This document shows positions 18,000-25,567 of a stretch of DNA of 64,000 nucleotides, piece by piece. The notes under the pieces were generated by a model. That model did not search any database and had not been told where the DNA came from. It worked only from the letters and a program-made list of their open reading frames with translations. Made by a program: the position numbers and the translations under genes. The DNA is taken from the NCBI RefSeq assembly GCF_004331645.1, contig NZ_SJSK01000004.1:62001-126000 (forward strand), written 5' to 3'. The DNA is from Pedobacter frigiditerrae. GTDB lineage: Bacteria > Bacteroidota > Bacteroidia > Sphingobacteriales > Sphingobacteriaceae. The stretch's first letter is position 1. Each line of letters starts with the position of its first letter.

Positions 18000-18183
18000 C
18001 TGTCTAAAAATAAAACCACATAGACACATAGGATATTTGAAGTTTATGACAGGAAGATAAATCTTCTAAAACATAGCCTTTATGTACCTATTGCAATTCC
18101 CTTGGGCATCTTTGTCAGATTGGAATTTGCATAAAAACCATGTGCCTATGTGGTTAAATTATATTTTAATAAAATTTAGACAG
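18000..18183. mobile_element. 184-bp MITE-like hairpin element
   Basis: The ends are perfect 9-bp inverted repeats: CTGTCTAAA (18000-18008) and TTTAGACAG (18175-18183). Inside them a second pair of arms matches over about 18 bp with few mismatches: AACCACATAGACACATAGG (from 18014) and CCATGTGCCTATGTGGTT (18138-18155). There is no open frame. The right end stops 1 nt before the tpiA stop codon. No clear target-site duplication is visible, and no transposase in the window shares these ends, so mobility is inferred from structure only. Confidence 0.55.
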
Positions 18184-18184
18184 A

Positions 18185-18946
18185 CTAAGAATTGAAAGTT
18201 TTAACGATGTCTACAAAATCACGAGATTTTAAAGAAGCACCACCAATTAAGCCACCATCAATATCATGTTGAGCAAATAATTCAGCTGCATTTTTAGGGT
18301 TACAACTTCCACCATATAAAATCGTGGTATCATCAGCAACACTCATTCCGTATTTTGCATCAATTTTAGCCCTAATGAAAGCGTGTATGTCTTGTGCTTG
18401 CTCTGGTGAAGCTGTTAAACCTGTACCAATTGCCCATACTGGCTCATAAGCTAAAATCACTTTACCAAAATCTTCAGCACTTAATCCGAATACTCCATTT
18501 TCTAATTGAGTTTCTAAAACGTGGTAATAACTACCATTGTTTCTTTCATCTAAGGTTTCTCCAATGCAAAAGATAGGCACTAAATTGTGCTGTAAAGCGA
18601 TCACGGTTTTAGATGCCAATAATTCATCAGATTCTGCAAAATATTGTCTGCGTTCTGAGTGGCCAACCAATACGTATTCACTACCTGTAGATTTGATCAT
18701 CTTAGCAGAGATCTCCCCAGTATAAGCGCCACTTTCGTTCTGGTGACAGTTTTGCGCACCAATTTTAACCACGCCATTTCCTAACTGTGCTAAACTGTTT
18801 AAATGAATAAAAGGTGAGCAAATCACAACCGTTTGGTCGCCCTTTTTCTCATCCCTAACCATATTTACAATTTCCGAAAATAAGGATATGCCTTCGCTAT
18901 ATTCCAAGTTCATTTTCCAGTTACCAGCAACAATTTTCTTTCTCAT
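18185..18946 (-). CDS. tpiA: Triose-phosphate isomerase
   Basis: The protein has 253 residues. It interconverts dihydroxyacetone phosphate and glyceraldehyde 3-phosphate. Catalytic residues are in place: Lys11 in 'GNWKMN', His96 in 'VGHSERR' and Glu168 in 'AYEPVWAIGTG'; the phosphate-binding 'YGGSCNPKNA' and 'GGLIGGASLKSRDF' are near the end. Length and motifs are canonical. The start ATG gives 'MRKKIVAGNWKMN', the usual beginning. It sits alone, between repeat-rich spacers. Confidence 0.98.
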   Translation of the reverse strand: MRKKIVAGNWKMNLEYSEGISLFSEIVNMVRDEKKGDQTVVICSPFIHLNSLAQLGNGVVKIGAQNCHQNESGAYTGEISAKMIKSTGSEYVLVGHSERRQYFAESDELLASKTVIALQHNLVPIFCIGETLDERNNGSYYHVLETQLENGVFGLSAEDFGKVILAYEPVWAIGTGLTASPEQAQDIHAFIRAKIDAKYGMSVADDTTILYGGSCNPKNAAELFAQHDIDGGLIGGASLKSRDFVDIVKTFNS

Positions 18947-19366
18947 ATTTTTAAGTTTGTCATCCTGAGTATCATAGCTTGTCCCGACTTCTTCGGGAAA
19001 GGATCTCTAAGCTGAAATTTATATTTTATTATTTCTCTTTAAATTAATTTCTTCATCTCAAGGATAGAAGATAATCTATTAGTTTAGCTCAACATGCAGA
19101 TATCTCCTCGCTGCCTGCCTGCGGTAGGCAGGCGCTGCGTTCGATATGACGGCTGAGTTTCGTATTCCGCTGTTCGACCTAAACCTCTAAACCCTAACCT
19201 CTAACCAACTTCCCACCTAGACAGTTAACCAATTAACCAGTTTCTACAGTTAACCTCCACTATAATCGTTGTTCGTTGACCGTTGGTCGTCTTTCGTTGC
19301 ACCTACACCTAGACAGTTAACCAATTAACCAGTTTCTACAGTTAACCACTTACTCTACTCCCCACC
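18947..19366. repeat. Intergenic repeat cluster with 40-bp perfect direct repeat
   Basis: No gene. Contents in order: a REP-like unit (about 18959-19020) containing the palindrome TCCCGA-N5-TCGGGA (18982-18998); a second REP-like unit (about 19098-19151, GATATCTCCTCGCTG...CGTTCGATATGACGG) split by a GCCTGCCTGC/GGCAGGC palindrome at 19112-19132; two identical 40-bp copies, 19216-19255 and 19308-19347, beginning CCTAGACAGTTAACC and ending ACAGTTAACC; and, between those copies, the GTTCGTTGACCGTTGGTCG word tract. Confidence 0.8.
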
Positions 19367-20539
19367 TTAAAAATGCCTCAAAGCTTTCGTCCGCTCAAAA
19401 ACCTCAGTTATTATAGCTATCTCCACATCATCCAACTCCATTCCTCTTCTATTGTAAACCAATTTAGCGGTCTCTAACATTTTATTTAACGTATATACCT
19501 CGAAACCGTGTGCGCCACCCCAAGCAAAATCTGGAATAAAATTACGAGGGAAACCAGCACCAAATACATTGGCACTAACACCAGCAACTGTTCCTGTGTT
19601 AAACATGGTGTTGATACCACATTTAGCATGGTCGGCCATGATTAAACCACAGAATTGCAAACCTGTTTTACGGAAACTTTCTTGCTCATAGTCCCACAAT
19701 TTTACCTCAGCATAATTGTTCTTTAAATTAGAATTATTGGTATCAGCGCCAATGTTACACCATTGACCCATAACCGAATTACCCAAATAACCCTCATGGC
19801 CTTTAGAAGAATAACCCCAAATTACAGCATTATTAATTTCGCCACCAACCCTACTAAATGGGCCAATGGTAGTTTGAGGATAGATTTTAGCTCCCATTTT
19901 AACAGAAGACCCTTCGCAAAGTGCAAAAGAACCCCTAATGAAACATCCTTCCCAAACCTGGCTGTTTTTCCCTAAATAAATTGGACCCTGTAAACTATTG
20001 AAGGTAGAACACTCGGCCGTTGCTCCTTCTTCTACAAAAATGTTATCTCCTAAAAAAACATTGGTACTACTTAGCGTAGCTGATGTTTTGTCTTTGGTTA
20101 GCAATTTAAAATCTTCCCTTATCTCTAAATCATTAGACCTGAAAATGTCTTCAGGGAATTGGATATGTGTAAAAGGATAATCAAAACTCAACGTCTCAAC
20201 AACAACCGACTCAACATTTAATTCAACAGTAGGTTGTTCCAATTTAATGGCTAAGCATAAGTTTCCAGCGTACAAACCTTGACCAGGCTTTAAGCCTAAC
20301 ACAGTGTCAATTAAAGCTTCGTTAGGGCAAACAGCACCATTGATAAATAAATCAGCTTGTTTTGCCGTGAATTTTGAAGAAAGGTAATCTTGAGTTTGAA
20401 AGCCGAAATCAGCATTTAAGTGTTTCGCCCATTTTTCGGCAATGGTTAAAATCCCGACGCGTAAATCGGCCACAGGCCTGGTGAAAGTAAGTGGTCTGAG
20501 CGAGCGCCAAGACTTATCATCAAATAGATTGATTGCCAT
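19367..20539 (-). CDS. GlmU-family sugar-phosphate nucleotidyltransferase/acetyltransferase (Bacteroidota type)
   Basis: The protein has 390 residues and resembles the alternative Bacteroidota GlmU family, which is expected to make UDP-GlcNAc from GlcN-1-P. The N-terminal half starts 'MAINLFDDKSWRSLRPLTFTRPVADLRVG', where the 'R(P)LTFTRPVA' signature stands in for the usual LxxGxGTRM. The C-terminal half is a left-handed beta-helix of hexapeptide repeats ('GAKIYPQTTIGPFSRVGGEI', 'GINTMFNTGTVAGVSANVFG'). An open frame extends 41 codons upstream, but that runs through the rpmE2 terminator, so the ATG at 20539 is the start. Whether it has both activities cannot be told from sequence. Confidence 0.85.
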   Translation of the reverse strand: MAINLFDDKSWRSLRPLTFTRPVADLRVGILTIAEKWAKHLNADFGFQTQDYLSSKFTAKQADLFINGAVCPNEALIDTVLGLKPGQGLYAGNLCLAIKLEQPTVELNVESVVVETLSFDYPFTHIQFPEDIFRSNDLEIREDFKLLTKDKTSATLSSTNVFLGDNIFVEEGATAECSTFNSLQGPIYLGKNSQVWEGCFIRGSFALCEGSSVKMGAKIYPQTTIGPFSRVGGEINNAVIWGYSSKGHEGYLGNSVMGQWCNIGADTNNSNLKNNYAEVKLWDYEQESFRKTGLQFCGLIMADHAKCGINTMFNTGTVAGVSANVFGAGFPRNFIPDFAWGGAHGFEVYTLNKMLETAKLVYNRRGMELDDVEIAIITEVFERTKALRHF

Positions 20540-20557
20540 AAGCAACAAAAATAAAAA

Positions 20558-20583
20558 AAGTCCCGAGCAATGCACGGGACTTT
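20558..20583 (-). terminator. Terminator of rpmE2
   Basis: On the reverse strand AAAGTCCCG - loop - CGGGACTTT followed by a T run; it lies between rpmE2 and the GlmU-family gene and shows that the two are transcribed separately. Confidence 0.85.
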
Positions 20584-20609
20584 CGATTTTTTTCTGCTTT
20601 CGCTTGAAA

Positions 20610-20858
20610 TTATTTCTTAGCGTAACGAGTTTTGAATTTATCGATACGACCTGCTGTATCAACCAATTTCATTTTACCAGTGTAAAAAGGGTGAGAAGTA
20701 TGAGAAATCTCTAATTTATACAATGGATACTCATTTCCATCTTCCCATTTGATAGTTTCTTTAGTGTCAACACAAGATTTAGTTAAAAACTGATACTCGT
20801 TAGACATATCTTTAAATACTACAAATCTGTAGTTTGATGGATGCAAATCTTTTTTCAT
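20610..20858 (-). CDS. rpmE2: 50S ribosomal protein L31 type B
   Basis: The protein has 82 residues: '[20 protein letters not shown]' at the start, '[19 protein letters not shown]' in the second half and a basic tail. This is the type B (C-minus) L31: the zinc-binding CxxC of the long form is missing and only one Cys remains. Such proteins often replace the zinc-containing form under zinc limitation, but in many Bacteroidota it is the only L31, so no regulatory conclusion is drawn. It has its own downstream terminator. Confidence 0.97.
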   Translation of the reverse strand: MKKDLHPSNYRFVVFKDMSNEYQFLTKSCVDTKETIKWEDGNEYPLYKLEISHTSHPFYTGKMKLVDTAGRIDKFKTRYAKK

Positions 20859-21117
20859 TTGAATATTATTTAAGTTATTTATGTTGAAACGTTCAAGAAC
20901 CTAATTGCAATTTGCTGGCAACAATGCTTATGACGTTTCTGATTGTCTTTTCTATCTCTATTTTAGAGGATGCAAATATCATTATTTTTATTTTTAAATA
21001 CAAATGGTATTTGGATTTTTTTGAGACACTTGCATTTATGAGCTCGATAGACTTTTGATTTAATTAAAAGTGGGCTGTTAAAGCAAAGAAAGGATATAAA
21101 TAATTCTATCTTTAAAA

Positions 21118-21720
21118 ATGGATATAAATTTATTAGATAGTGGTCCAAACTGGGCAGATGTTGTTACTGCTGTTACTTCAATTGCTGGTATTGCAATTGG
21201 AATATTTGGAACATTTTTTTTAATTAGAACTTTTAGGGAACAACAACGAACTACCAAGGAACAAGAGAAGTTAACAAAGGAACAGGAGCTTATTAAAGAA
21301 GATAATCGAACAGACATTAGATTAAGAAACCTACCTTATTTCGTATTCAGTACTCCTCGCTCAGGAGAGATTATGATTGGAGAACCAAAAGATCGGGCTG
21401 ATTACTACTTCAATATGGTGTTGGATAAAAATTCCTGCGGTTTCTTCGAAATTATTTATTATCAAAATAATTCATTTCAAATAAATGCAAGAGGTTTTGA
21501 TAATGGCTTAATGCTTGTCGAAAAATCAGTTATCAATTTTAATATGACCATAAGGGTACCAATTGATGGAAAGGATTTATTGCCGTTAGCTAAAAATGGC
21601 AAATTTACTTTACATTTTGTAGATATTTATGATAACGAATATGAACAAAACTGCTTTGTTACACCAAGATCCATCACGCAAGAGAAAGCTAAATATCTAG
21701 GGAAATTTAATAATGAATAA
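21118..21720 (+). CDS. Membrane-anchored coiled-coil protein, unknown family
   Basis: The protein has 200 residues. Residues about 14-37 form one transmembrane helix ('VVTAVTSIAGIAIGIFGTFFLI'-like), preceded by a short polar head; residues 40-65 are a Glu/Gln/Lys-rich coiled coil ('FREQQRTTKEQEKLTKEQEL'); the rest is a beta-rich cytoplasmic-type domain of about 130 residues. This head-TM-coil layout is common in proteins of accessory or defence-type islands, but I do not recognise the family. It is convergent with the 375-residue orphan at 21771-22898. Function is unknown. Confidence 0.7.
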   Translation: MDINLLDSGPNWADVVTAVTSIAGIAIGIFGTFFLIRTFREQQRTTKEQEKLTKEQELIKEDNRTDIRLRNLPYFVFSTPRSGEIMIGEPKDRADYYFNMVLDKNSCGFFEIIYYQNNSFQINARGFDNGLMLVEKSVINFNMTIRVPIDGKDLLPLAKNGKFTLHFVDIYDNEYEQNCFVTPRSITQEKAKYLGKFNNE

Positions 21721-21770
21721 ACATTTATTTTGAGGTTTATCTTCAAAACCTATCTATTATTATTTTAAAT

Positions 21771-22898
21771 TTAGAATTCAACTTCATTAAATGCTATTTC
21801 TTGGGCAATGATTCTCACATTACCAGACAAATCAGTCAAATTTCTTTTGCGATAGTATTCTTCTAAATCACCTATTGGCATCCACCTACTACCAACATGG
21901 AATTTATTAAAAGCTTCTTCAAATCCTTGCTGAGTTAAAGATATCTCTTGAATTGAGTGTTTTAGAATCTGCTCAGTTGATGCTCTAAGCTCATTTATTT
22001 TGCAAAGAGGTATATGGTCTCCCATTGTCATCATTTTAGAACCCTTAGGCATAATTTTATTGGTAGGTCTTAAAAAAGCTGCACAATATGGAAAACGATA
22101 AGGGCTTGCCGAGGCAAATGCACTTGGAACCTCGCAATGATTACATGCACAAGTATTGGTATACATCCTTTCCAACTGTCTTTTTTCTCTTTCATCAAAA
22201 GAAAGACTCAATGTTTTCCAGGTTTTGTATTGCAAATGAGCAAACCTTACCATATTCAATCTTAAATCATAGCATTCATAAATTACATCAACACCCAAAA
22301 CTTGTTCGATTTTATTTGGATGCGCAAGATAAAGCCTTAAAATTTTCCCATCAGGCAATCTGTAATCTTTTCTATCTACTTCTTCATCAATTAACTTGAA
22401 CTCTTTTCTATTAGCTATATAAAAATCATGACTTAATAATTCATGTTCATTCATCTTACGCACATCAAAGCTTTTCAATGCACTTAATAATTGTTTTTTA
22501 TAACCCCTATTAGCTTTAACATCCTTTGAGGATTTGGAATTCTTTTGAATGGTTGCATCACATTTATCAATCTCTTGTTGTATCATTGAGATAGCTGTGG
22601 AACTTAAAATGCTATCATAATTTTCACTTTCTTTAAATTCTATTTCTGCATCAGCAGATTCCTTAAATCTCTTAACAAGATCACTTTCAACTTTCTCTGG
22701 TAAGTAATCTATTATAGTATCGTAAATTGCAGGTGATATATCCTTAATATATGCAATTGCTTTCTGATATGTGGGTACATAATTACTTTTCAGCGCTACA
22801 TTTAGAACATCTCTCATTCCAGTTACTATTTGAAATGCAGCATTTGCTTTCTCCTCGTCACTGAATTCTTCATTTTCAAAAAAATCTTCTTTTAGCAT
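21771..22898 (-). CDS. Orphan protein with possible E-D-QxK nuclease-like core and Cys cluster
   Basis: The protein has 375 residues and no signal peptide. Residues 1-170 are mostly helical. A stretch at 184-230 reads 'HPNKIEQVLGVDVIYECYD' followed by 'VRFAHLQYKTW': Glu198, Asp204, Gln223-x-Lys225, an arrangement like the E...D...(E/Q)xK of Mrr-type PD-(D/E)xK nucleases. Downstream are Cys250-x-Cys252-x2-Cys255, Cys272 and Cys299, which could bind zinc. The nuclease reading is inference from pattern only; no homologue is recalled. It is convergent with the membrane coiled-coil gene and sits in the least conserved part of the window. Confidence 0.65.
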   Translation of the reverse strand: MLKEDFFENEEFSDEEKANAAFQIVTGMRDVLNVALKSNYVPTYQKAIAYIKDISPAIYDTIIDYLPEKVESDLVKRFKESADAEIEFKESENYDSILSSTAISMIQQEIDKCDATIQKNSKSSKDVKANRGYKKQLLSALKSFDVRKMNEHELLSHDFYIANRKEFKLIDEEVDRKDYRLPDGKILRLYLAHPNKIEQVLGVDVIYECYDLRLNMVRFAHLQYKTWKTLSLSFDEREKRQLERMYTNTCACNHCEVPSAFASASPYRFPYCAAFLRPTNKIMPKGSKMMTMGDHIPLCKINELRASTEQILKHSIQEISLTQQGFEEAFNKFHVGSRWMPIGDLEEYYRKRNLTDLSGNVRIIAQEIAFNEVEF

Positions 22899-23078
22899 AA
22901 TTATGGTTAAAATTTGAAATAGAAATAATTAATATATTATTACATATTTCATTGAGAGTATTTAGATTAGCTAAAGCTAATTGGAATAATCCATTAAACC
23001 TAAAATGTAAACGTTACGAACATTTGATAGCGAATACCTTATATCGCCGTAATTTTTAGGTAGCAGAAAACAGCTTGG

Positions 23079-23519
23079 TTAATTTCGCCTAGGTGCAGAC
23101 CTTGTATGAGGTCTAACATAGGTGCCATCTTTTCTAGTATAGCCTTTTACTTGAACTGTGCCTCCACTATAAGTACTTTTTGTTCCGCTATAATTGGCTT
23201 TTGAATTTGTGTTATAAGCATAACCTTTTTCATTAGTGAAGGTTAATCCATCAGCTTGTTTTTTATTAAGTTTTGCTAATAGTCTCCATGAAGATTTATA
23301 GGTAGAATAACCCGAATAAACACCAAACGTAGTTAGCCTTTTTTCTTTGTTTCCTTTTACTACAAATGGCTTTTCAGCAGAAATTTTAAAAATTTCATCA
23401 TTGCTGTTTGCTGTTGAGTAGACAGGTATTTCACTATCCGAAACTACTAGATAATAATTGGTTGTACATCCTGATAAGATTAATAGAATAAGGAGAGGTA
23501 ATAAAGAGAATCTTTTCAT
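23079..23519 (-). CDS. Small lipoprotein with C-terminal 'KGYTRKDGTYVRPHTRSAP' tail
   Basis: The protein has 146 residues. The N-terminus is a lipoprotein signal with lipobox 'LSGC' (Cys18). The middle resembles an SH3-like domain ('SEIPVYSTANSNDEIFKIS'), suggesting cell-wall association. The tail 'VQVKGYTRKDGTYVRPHTRS' is a motif I have seen at the ends of many small Bacteroidota exported proteins, where its function is unknown. No operon partner. Envelope location is well supported; role is not. Confidence 0.75.
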   Translation of the reverse strand: MKRFSLLPLLILLILSGCTTNYYLVVSDSEIPVYSTANSNDEIFKISAEKPFVVKGNKEKRLTTFGVYSGYSTYKSSWRLLAKLNKKQADGLTFTNEKGYAYNTNSKANYSGTKSTYSGGTVQVKGYTRKDGTYVRPHTRSAPRRN

Positions 23520-23610
23520 AATAATTTAGTTTGATAAATCGCATGCAATGTATCGTTTAAATAACCTTATTAATTACGGTTAACCGTAAATTCAATTATT
23601 GTTGTCAATA

Positions 23611-23811
23611 TCAAACCTTAATAAAACTCACCAACTGTTCTATTGGTATGCCCAAAAAGTCACTGGCTTGGTAAACCGTAGGTTGTTGCCATTTTTTCAA
23701 TTCAAAAAAATCACGCATTTGCGCCATGATGTTTTGGCAGGTTCTATCCCCCTTGCCAGTTATTGCCTTTAAGTCGGCAGTGTAAAATATCAATCTTTTT
23801 AAAGTCTCCAT
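23611..23811 (-). CDS. Small HTH-like protein, unknown
   Basis: The protein has 66 residues: 'METLKRLIFYTADLKAITGKGDRTCQNIMAQMRDFFELKKWQ' in outline, then 'TVYQASDFLGIPIEQLVSFI'. It is predicted all-helical, with two segments that could each form a helix-turn-helix ('LKAITGKGDRTCQNIMAQMR' and 'YQASDFLGIPIEQLV'). It may be a small DNA-binding or excisionase-like protein. It stands alone at the edge of a 1-kb repeat-rich region with no integrase, so a mobile-element link is not shown. Confidence 0.55.
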   Translation of the reverse strand: METLKRLIFYTADLKAITGKGDRTCQNIMAQMRDFFELKKWQQPTVYQASDFLGIPIEQLVSFIKV

Positions 23812-24789
23812 TGTTGTTTCTCATTTGGTAAATGTTAGGTATAACAACACAAAGTTAATTACATATCAAGCATTTAGCGCACAACAGTGCATTTTTAGCA
23901 GATTGAAAATCGTCGAAGAAGCCCAATTACGAATTTCATAATAGCGCTTCTTAGCGCATTACGAAATTGGCAACGAGTTAGGGTTTTCGTTAGGCCTTGT
24001 CGGTTCACAACTCAACAAATTAACCCCTTAACAACTCAACAATTTCAAAAAAAACCATCATTTCACCGTCGCTTCACCGTCAATTGGATGTCGGTTCACC
24101 GTCGTAAAGCCAGTTTCGACGGTGAATCGACGGTATACCGAGCCTATACCGACGGTAAAAGCGGCTATTAACTCATAGATATCTCCTCGCTGCGCTCCGT
24201 TCGATATGACGGTATGAGAGCTGAGGGATTTGGGAGTTTGCAACCCTTCATAACACGACTAACTTTCCTAAGTACGAGGACGGCCTTGAATGCAAGGGAA
24301 GGAAGAATAGTTAATTGTTTAAAGAGTTAACCTCTCTCTAGCTTAATATCAGCAAGGTGGAGAAGTGAGGCTTTTTCAGCTGAACGGCTCAGCTTGCGGC
24401 TCAAAACAATTGACGTATTATTCCGACATGGCATTCACAGCCTTGAACTTTTGGTCCTTTTGGTTCAAGCCAAAAGGACTTGACCCCTTCGGCTGTCAAG
24501 AGCCGAGGCAAGCCTTTGCGTTGGGTAAGTTTTATATACAAAACCTCCCCCTTACCCCTCCGATTGATCGGAGTAAACTCTCCAGAGGGGGACAGCATAG
24601 TTCAAGAAAAGAATAACGCAGCAACATCAAATACGCTAGAAACGTAAAAATGCGTGTAAATACGCTAAAAGCGCCAAAAAACGAATTCCATCATTTTTAC
24701 AAGCCTCACCTTTACACCATACATCAGCTACCGGTACAAAAAACAGATGTAAATAAATTAATTATTTAACAATTTAAAAATTAGAAAAC
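23812..24789. repeat. About 1 kb of non-coding, repeat-rich DNA
   Basis: Open frames here are repeat-encoded and not believable genes. Contents: AT-rich spacer to 24000; an 'ACTCAACAAATTAACCCC' word tract (24005-24050); a 3+3 inverted array of TTCACCGTC/GACGGT (24062-24157); a REP-like GATATCTCCTCGCTG...ATATGACGG unit (24178-24211); a C/T-rich element CCTCCCCCTTACCCCTC...CCAGAGGGGGA (24543-24593) split by the palindrome CTCCGATTGATCGGAG (24558-24573); and a tract of TACGCTAAAAGCG/ACGTAAAAATGCG words (24630-24690). Confidence 0.75.
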
Positions 24790-24816
24790 ATAGCTAAGTC
24801 TGAAAACAATGAAGTA

Positions 24817-25359
24817 ATGTTTGGCGCTCGTGGACGAGTGGGTAACCTAGTGGTATTTAAAAACTTTGGGAGTAACCAAACGGTAATCTCTAGATTAAAG
24901 AGAAAAGTAAAAAATCCAGTTTATACCAATAAACAGGAAGAGGTAAAGTACAAATTCAAGGAGGCGGTAATTTACGCAAGAGGTATCGTCGGCGACCCAG
25001 ATTTGTTGGCATTTTACCAAAAGTTTGCCAAGCCTGGCACATCAGCCTACAACTTGGCACTAGCAGATTTTTGCAAGGCGCCAGAAATCAGGTTAATTGA
25101 TACCGACAACTACTTAGGGCAAATTGGTGACAAAATTAGGGCAAGAGTCATCGACAATTTTAGAGTCATGGCAGTAAAAATCTCCATTTACGATGCAAGT
25201 GACACCTTAATTGAAAGTGGTTTGGCTATTTTGGCTGCAAACAGCGTAGACTGGCTTTACGAGACAACCTTAGCAAATGGTAATTTAGCTGGCACAAAAA
25301 TCGTTGCAGAGGCAACAGATATGCCTGGCAACACCACTTCTAAAACAGTAGTCATCTAA
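24817..25359 (+). CDS. Conserved Bacteroidota protein of unknown function; start uncertain (possible ATA at 24790)
   Basis: The protein has 180 residues from the ATG at 24817 ('MFGARGRVGNLVVFKNFGSN'). Proteins with this opening usually carry about nine more residues beginning Met-Ala-Lys-Ser-Glu-Asn-Asn. Here the in-frame codons from 24790 read ATA-GCT-AAG-TCT-GAA-AAC-AAT-GAA-GTA, i.e. Ile-Ala-Lys-Ser-Glu-Asn-Asn, so the ancestral ATG may have mutated to ATA. The N-terminal half has a basic, phage-capsid-like flavour ('TVISRLKRKVKNPVYTNK'); the C-terminal 70 residues form a beta-sandwich-like domain. There is no signal peptide. The function is unknown. A good terminator follows. Confidence 0.65.
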   Translation: MFGARGRVGNLVVFKNFGSNQTVISRLKRKVKNPVYTNKQEEVKYKFKEAVIYARGIVGDPDLLAFYQKFAKPGTSAYNLALADFCKAPEIRLIDTDNYLGQIGDKIRARVIDNFRVMAVKISIYDASDTLIESGLAILAANSVDWLYETTLANGNLAGTKIVAEATDMPGNTTSKTVVI

Positions 25360-25365
25360 AACCGA

Positions 25366-25402
25366 AACATAACTCCTGAAGAATAGCTCAGGGGTTATGT
25401 TT
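25366..25402 (+). terminator. Terminator of the gene at 24817
   Basis: AACATAACTCCTGA and TCAGGGGTTATGTT arms (14 bp with one G-T mismatch), followed by a T run, 6 nt after the stop codon. Confidence 0.85.
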
Positions 25403-25567
25403 TTTATGTCATTCCATCATCCTTATTTTTACTTCCCATCTTTCAAACTTTACTGACTTTTCCCAAAGGGACGCCTATGGCAGGGGCTTAACGCCTCAAC
25501 AACTTCACGCCTCAACAACCCAACTTCCCAACTTTTTAGCTATATTTATTCCTCAATCATCCTAAAA

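Noticed and set aside
24058..24616. Three overlapping open frames in the 24-kb spacer as genes
   Set aside because: They cover the inverted TTCACCGTC array, REP units and a C-rich hairpin on both strands; the translations have no conserved character.
23812..24789. CRISPR array in the repeat-rich spacer
   Set aside because: Repeats are short palindromes and inverted words, without regular 30-40 bp spacing, and there are no cas genes.
20882..25410. The 20.9-25.4 kb stretch as a prophage or genomic island
   Set aside because: No integrase, transposase, att-like direct repeats or phage structural genes; only unfamiliar genes and repeats.
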